Shown here: positions 58,137 through 61,979 of the stretch, in pieces
Position numbering within the stretch: position 1 is the stretch's first letter
How the letters are laid out: every line of letters starts with the position of its first letter
Source of the DNA: an uncultured Actinomycetes bacterium
GTDB taxonomy: Bacteria; Actinomycetota; Actinomycetes; Nanopelagicales; Nanopelagicaceae
Direction of reading: 5' to 3'
Length of the DNA: 61,979 nucleotides
Assembly (NCBI GenBank): GCA_903825945.1
Contig: CAIKCJ010000009.1
Location: forward strand, 1 to 61,979
Program-made: the position numbers and the translations under genes
The notes under the pieces: generated by a model
Told to the model about the DNA's origin: nothing
Database searches by the model: none
Seen by the model: only the letters and a program-made list of their open reading frames with translations

Positions 58137-60323
58137 TTATTTAATAGTGATGACACGAGAATAGATAACTTTGTTATCAAATTCGACGATCACCAAGTTG
58201 TCTCCTGCTTTTACAGTGTTAGAACCGACCTTGGCTGGGGCACCATTGATAGTGACAACTACTGCGCCACCTTTGGCCGCAACCTTGATCGCATGGCCAG
58301 CACTTGAGACTGTGACAACCGGAACGACTGCTGAAGAAGCCTTCTTTACTACTGCTTTTTTGGTCGCAACCTTTTTAGTGGTGGACTTTTTAGTGCTGCT
58401 CTTTTTCACAACTGGCTTAGCAGGCTTTGTTTTCGCTGGTGCTGGTGATGCAGCCGCCGCTGGCTTTGGGGCCGCACTCACAGTGACCGTAAAACTTACT
58501 GTCGCATCACCGAAGGTAGGTGTTGCAGCTTGCGTGGCAATAACTACTGCCTTGCCTGCTGCGACCGGAGTAATGCTCGAACCATTGACCGTGATCACCG
58601 AACTATCTGCGCTTTGGAATGTCCACGCACCCGTTGAATCTGATGATGGGTTAGCTATAGAGGCTGCTGCTGCTCCAGCAACAAGAGAGAGATTAGGCAG
58701 AGATCCAACTGTAGGCGCAGGCAAGACAGTGAGCACTGCTTGCACAGTATTGGATTGTCCATATTTGCCTGCGGGAGCTTGGGTTGCAGAGATCATGGTC
58801 TTGCCAGCTTTGATACCAACTAATACGCCATTAACAAGGCTTGCAATTGTTGGATCCGCTACTGAATAACTCCATGTACCGGTGGAGTTTGAGGTTGGGT
58901 TAGGGATAGAAACAACTTTGTCACCAACTCCAATTGTGATTGGAGCAAAGGTTGCGAGGGTTGGAACTAATCCAGCGACAGAGACGGTGAATGTTATTTT
59001 GCCAGCAAGGTAAGCACCAGCTGCTGCCTGACTTAGGGTGATTGTTGCAGTACCTGCATTGCCAAAAGCGAGAGATAGTCCATTAACAGAAGCGATTGTG
59101 GAATCTGACGAGCTCATCGTCCATGCACCAGAAGATGGTGATGTTGGCGGAGTAATAGTTCTAGCAGGATCTCCAACTACTTGGCTTAAGTTAGGTAGGA
59201 CCGTATAGGTAGGGGCCACGTTGACGACGAGTGCAACCGTTTGTGGAGCAGATAAGCCGTAGTTTCCAGAAGCCTGCTGCGTTGCCGTGATCGTTGTTGT
59301 TCCGGCCTTTACTACCGTGAGGAGGTTTCCAGAGACGCTCGCAATTGTTGGATCGCCAACGCTAAAACTCCAAGCACCTGGTGAGTTCGATGTTGGGTTT
59401 GTGAGAGTGAGTGTATTTCCTACGATCGATCCAAGTGTGTAAGCAATTGACGCAAACGCTCCCACTGTAGGCGCAGCAGCCGTGACCGTAACTGTCATTG
59501 TTGCTCGTGCGCTGCTATAGCCATTTACAGGCGCTTGATAAGCGGTGATAGTTGCCTGACCGACGTTGAGTGGAGTCAGGGTTGATCCGGAAATGCTGGC
59601 GATGCTTGAATCAGATGAAGTGAATTGCCAGGTGCCACTACTTGTCGATGTTGGGCTTATGAGAGTGACCGAAGAGATGCTGTCTTTTGCAATCGTGATA
59701 TCGGTAAAAGTTCCGACAATCGGCGTAATGGCGGTGATGGTTAAAGTAGTTGTGGCAGTAGTCGACTTCCAATTGCCTGTTGCATATTGGGTCGCATTAA
59801 TCGCCACTGTGCCGGCATCATCGAGTGTCACTGTGGAGCCAGAGACGGTAGCGATTGGGTGTCCCGCAACTGAATTGTTACTCAGACTGTAGAACCAAGA
59901 GCCGTTTGAAGTTGATACCGGGGCTGGGATCGTGAATGTTCCAGCAGAGAGTGCAGCGTGAAGAGGTGCCCAGGCACCAATTACTGGAGTTCCTGGTTGG
60001 ACAATCAGAACAGCCATTCGAAAATCGCTATTGAAACTTCCGGATGCTTGTTGAGTATAGGTAATCTGAGTTGAGCCAGCTTTGAGTAAGGTAAGAGTGA
60101 GCCCATTTACTGAAGCGATTGTTGGATCAGCTACTGAGATCACCCAAGTGCCGGGTGAGTTGGATGTTGGCGGGGTGAGCGTCACAGTTTTTTGATCAAG
60201 GCCAACTGTTGTCGTTTTAACTGTGCCTAGGCGTGTAGCCGTAGCGAAAGATGCTGGTGCCTGAGTAGCGACTAAGCCAATTGTAGAAATGACAATGGCG
60301 GCGCTGAAAATAATTCTTCTCAT
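58137..60323 (-). CDS. Large secreted protein with seven Ig-like repeats and a Lys/Ala-rich tail
   Basis: 728 aa. A signal peptide (MRRIIFSAAIVISTIGLVAT) precedes seven repeats of about 80-90 residues. Each has a TxPTSNSPGxWxFSVxDPTIASVxG core, a KAGTTTITATQ-like strand and a turn before the next. This is a bacterial Ig-like (BIG-type) array. The last 110 residues have Lys/Ala/Thr-rich KSSTKKSTTKK and then a small beta region. No sortase motif or TM anchor is seen, so it may bind the wall through its cationic part. It is convergent with nothing and sits just downstream of a putative permease gene. Confidence 0.82.
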   Translation of the reverse strand: MRRIIFSAAIVISTIGLVATQAPASFATATRLGTVKTTTVGLDQKTVTLTPPTSNSPGTWVISVADPTIASVNGLTLTLLKAGSTQITYTQQASGSFNSDFRMAVLIVQPGTPVIGAWAPLHAALSAGTFTIPAPVSTSNGSWFYSLSNNSVAGHPIATVSGSTVTLDDAGTVAINATQYATGNWKSTTATTTLTITAITPIVGTFTDITIAKDSISSVTLISPTSTSSGTWQFTSSDSSIASISGSTLTPLNVGQATITAYQAPVNGYSSARATMTVTVTAAAPTVGAFASIAYTLGSIVGNTLTLTNPTSNSPGAWSFSVGDPTIASVSGNLLTVVKAGTTTITATQQASGNYGLSAPQTVALVVNVAPTYTVLPNLSQVVGDPARTITPPTSPSSGAWTMSSSDSTIASVNGLSLAFGNAGTATITLSQAAAGAYLAGKITFTVSVAGLVPTLATFAPITIGVGDKVVSIPNPTSNSTGTWSYSVADPTIASLVNGVLVGIKAGKTMISATQAPAGKYGQSNTVQAVLTVLPAPTVGSLPNLSLVAGAAAASIANPSSDSTGAWTFQSADSSVITVNGSSITPVAAGKAVVIATQAATPTFGDATVSFTVTVSAAPKPAAAASPAPAKTKPAKPVVKKSSTKKSTTKKVATKKAVVKKASSAVVPVVTVSSAGHAIKVAAKGGAVVVTINGAPAKVGSNTVKAGDNLVIVEFDNKVIYSRVITIK

Positions 60324-60402
60324 GCCGCCATTATCTTGCGCTCATCCCTCAAAGTGTGGGAGGTGAAGCGAGTTAATTCCTTATAACTTGATGATAACTA
60401 AA

Positions 60403-61845
60403 TTAGAGCAGCTCCTCGAGATCATCGAGTACTGCAATGCGCTCGGCCTTGGTAGGGAGCTTGAAATAGACATGTCCTCGTGACCAATACCAGAACATTG
60501 GAATAAGTCCGATAGCGATTGAACCTAGTCCAATCCACTTGGTAGTGGTGTTGAGAGTAGGCAAAACCTTGAAGAACATAATGGTCATAAAGACGCCACC
60601 AAGCAGTGGCCACAGTCCCATGAACAAGAAATTCTTCGGCTTCTTCCACATTTCTTTGCGGAACAAGACCACGACAGCGTATGCAGAGAGCGCATAATAA
60701 ATCGCGATTTGCAGGCCGATTGCTGAGATCGCATCGCCCATGATTGTGCCGATCGAGCCAATGAACTGTGATCCCACAAACAGGCCAAGTCCGACAACTG
60801 TCATGGTCAAAGTTGCAACAACAGGTGTCTGATACTTCTTATGAACGTGGCCAAGCTGGCTGATCAGAGTGCGATCGCGACCCATTGAGAAGAGTGTGCG
60901 AGTCACCTGAATGAGCTGGGTTTCGAGCGTCGCAACGGTTGAAAGAAGCACAGCAACAACAAGGAGCTTGCCGCCATTGCCCTTCCAGACTTCCTGGCCG
61001 AGTACTCCAAGAACGTTGGCTGCGTTATCGCTAACCTGCTTATTCGTAAGGACCATATTTGATCCCACCGTGAACACTTCAAATAGTAAGAATGTAATGA
61101 TCATTCCGATGATTGCACCTTGGCCAGGAGTCTTCTTAGAACCCTTGGTTTCTTCGTTGAGGTTAGCTGTTACATCCCAGCCCCAATAGTAGAAAGCTGC
61201 AAGAAGTGCACCGGCGAAGAAGACTGACTTAGAGCCAAATGGATTAGACCATGCAAACCAATGCCATGAGAATGGATGAACTGGGTGGCTATGGAAGATT
61301 GCGAGAACTCCGAAAAGCAAGAGCAATCCGACTTCGATTGTTGACATGATGACCTGCACCTTTGCGGTGATTGTTACACCGAAAGCAACTGCTGCGACCA
61401 TCAACAAGAAAAAGACTGTACCAAAGAGTGTTACCCAGCCCTTTGAATTCGAGAGGCTTTGAGAGAAAAGCCCTAAGAAAGATGAACCTGCCGGAAGTGT
61501 GGCTGCAACCATGAAGATGGAAGAGCAGACAATCAACGACCAACCTGCGATGTAGCCAAGTGCTGGATGCAGTCCGCGACGAACCCACGCATATGTTGCG
61601 CCTGAATTTGATTCTGTGCGGCCTAGATAATTAAAGGCAAAGACAATTCCAAACATTGCGATTCCGCAATAGAGAAGTGATGCTGGTCCAGCTAAACCAA
61701 CTGCTGCTACTAAACCAGCCGTTGTTGCTGCGATTGAATAAGCGGGAGCAGATCCTGCAACGCCCATGACAGCAGACTCAAATAGACCCAAAACATTGGG
61801 TGCGAGTTTGTGTTCATTGTTTGCGTGCTTGTGGGAGCTTGCCAT
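60403..61845 (-). CDS. APC-family amino-acid permease
   Basis: 480 aa from the ATG at 61845 with GGAGG 7-8 nt upstream. Twelve hydrophobic segments. VMGVAGSAPAYSIAATTAGL near the N-terminus and GRTESNSGATYAWVRRGLHP at the helix 2-3 turn are diagnostic. YWGWDVTANLNEETKGSKK lies in helix 6. Substrate unknown; amino acids or polyamines are likely. The C-terminus is an acidic DDLEELL. Confidence 0.9.
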   Translation of the reverse strand: MASSHKHANNEHKLAPNVLGLFESAVMGVAGSAPAYSIAATTAGLVAAVGLAGPASLLYCGIAMFGIVFAFNYLGRTESNSGATYAWVRRGLHPALGYIAGWSLIVCSSIFMVAATLPAGSSFLGLFSQSLSNSKGWVTLFGTVFFLLMVAAVAFGVTITAKVQVIMSTIEVGLLLLFGVLAIFHSHPVHPFSWHWFAWSNPFGSKSVFFAGALLAAFYYWGWDVTANLNEETKGSKKTPGQGAIIGMIITFLLFEVFTVGSNMVLTNKQVSDNAANVLGVLGQEVWKGNGGKLLVVAVLLSTVATLETQLIQVTRTLFSMGRDRTLISQLGHVHKKYQTPVVATLTMTVVGLGLFVGSQFIGSIGTIMGDAISAIGLQIAIYYALSAYAVVVLFRKEMWKKPKNFLFMGLWPLLGGVFMTIMFFKVLPTLNTTTKWIGLGSIAIGLIPMFWYWSRGHVYFKLPTKAERIAVLDDLEELL

Positions 61846-61979
61846 TAAAGGACCTCCGATTTGAGAGGGCATCCGAAGAGGCTAGGGGTGAACAGATACA
61901 GCGCGGACTTTACAACCTAGCTGCCACTCACAGCCATACATTGGGCAATAAATCTCGCCAAAGGTTCGTAGGTAAGTCC

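Noticed and set aside
58171-58869. Long open frame on the plus strand inside the Ig-repeat gene
   Set aside because: It is antisense to a well supported secreted repeat protein and has only a biased Thr/Val/Ala composition caused by the repeat codons.

Overview
This window looks like a chromosomal segment of a small, streamlined actinobacterium. The evidence is gene content and order: bldC, a conserved 272-aa gene and DUF3073 sit beside a purine gene array as in Streptomyces, and there are MurT/GatD, neocarzinostatin-fold secreted proteins, an ACT-domain malic enzyme and a GlxR/Crp-type regulator. Intergenic gaps are very short, base composition is moderate rather than GC-rich, and no IS, prophage or CRISPR is visible. 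A freshwater planktonic lineage of the acI/Nanopelagicales kind is my inference, not something the sequence proves.

Layout. 1-216: end of a tRNA, two hairpins and tRNA-Phe. 262-14738, all on the minus strand: fba, purA, purD, purB, purC, purS, purQ, purL, a small SCP-like gene, purF, purM, DUF3073, a conserved unknown, bldC and a WecA/TagO-like phosphoglycosyltransferase. Overlaps and gaps of only a few bases suggest one or a few long transcripts for most of purine synthesis. 14739-15247 is the only long gene-free stretch and holds many inverted repeats plus a terminator. 15248-17912: a divergent acetate module, satP and acs. 17979-26776: secreted protein, CvpA, TlpA-like thioredoxin, nth, a Crp-type regulator, RidA, a 51-aa DUF4177 gene, YqeY, a phosphoesterase, GNAT, asd, lysC and recR. 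26779-28907: dnaX, SRP RNA and two tRNA-Ser genes.

29099-34559: a large APC permease fused to an OB-fold, an unusual 21-bp tandem array, tadA with its partner gene, upp and malic enzyme. 34592-42400: glycoside uptake and breakdown (GH1, a very codon-biased solute-binding protein, two permeases, GH13 alpha-glucosidase, galT) without an ATPase gene. 42405-50625: ABC-F ATPase, HtrA-like protease, MFS exporter, membrane protein, LCP ligase, DMT transporter, azoreductase and TetR.

50633-54220: a probable heme acquisition locus, with two secreted neocarzinostatin-fold proteins divergent from a binding protein, permease and short ATPase. 54207-61845: DEAD-box helicase, GatD/MurT (lipid II amidation), a 728-aa wall- or surface-type protein with seven Ig-like repeats, and an APC permease.

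The best candidates for something new are the two secreted proteins beside the heme-type ABC transporter, the structured intergenic region at 14.9-15.2 kb, the permease-OB fusion, the seven-repeat surface protein next to murT/gatD, and a recurrent pattern of short tandem duplications of 9, 18 and 21 bp.
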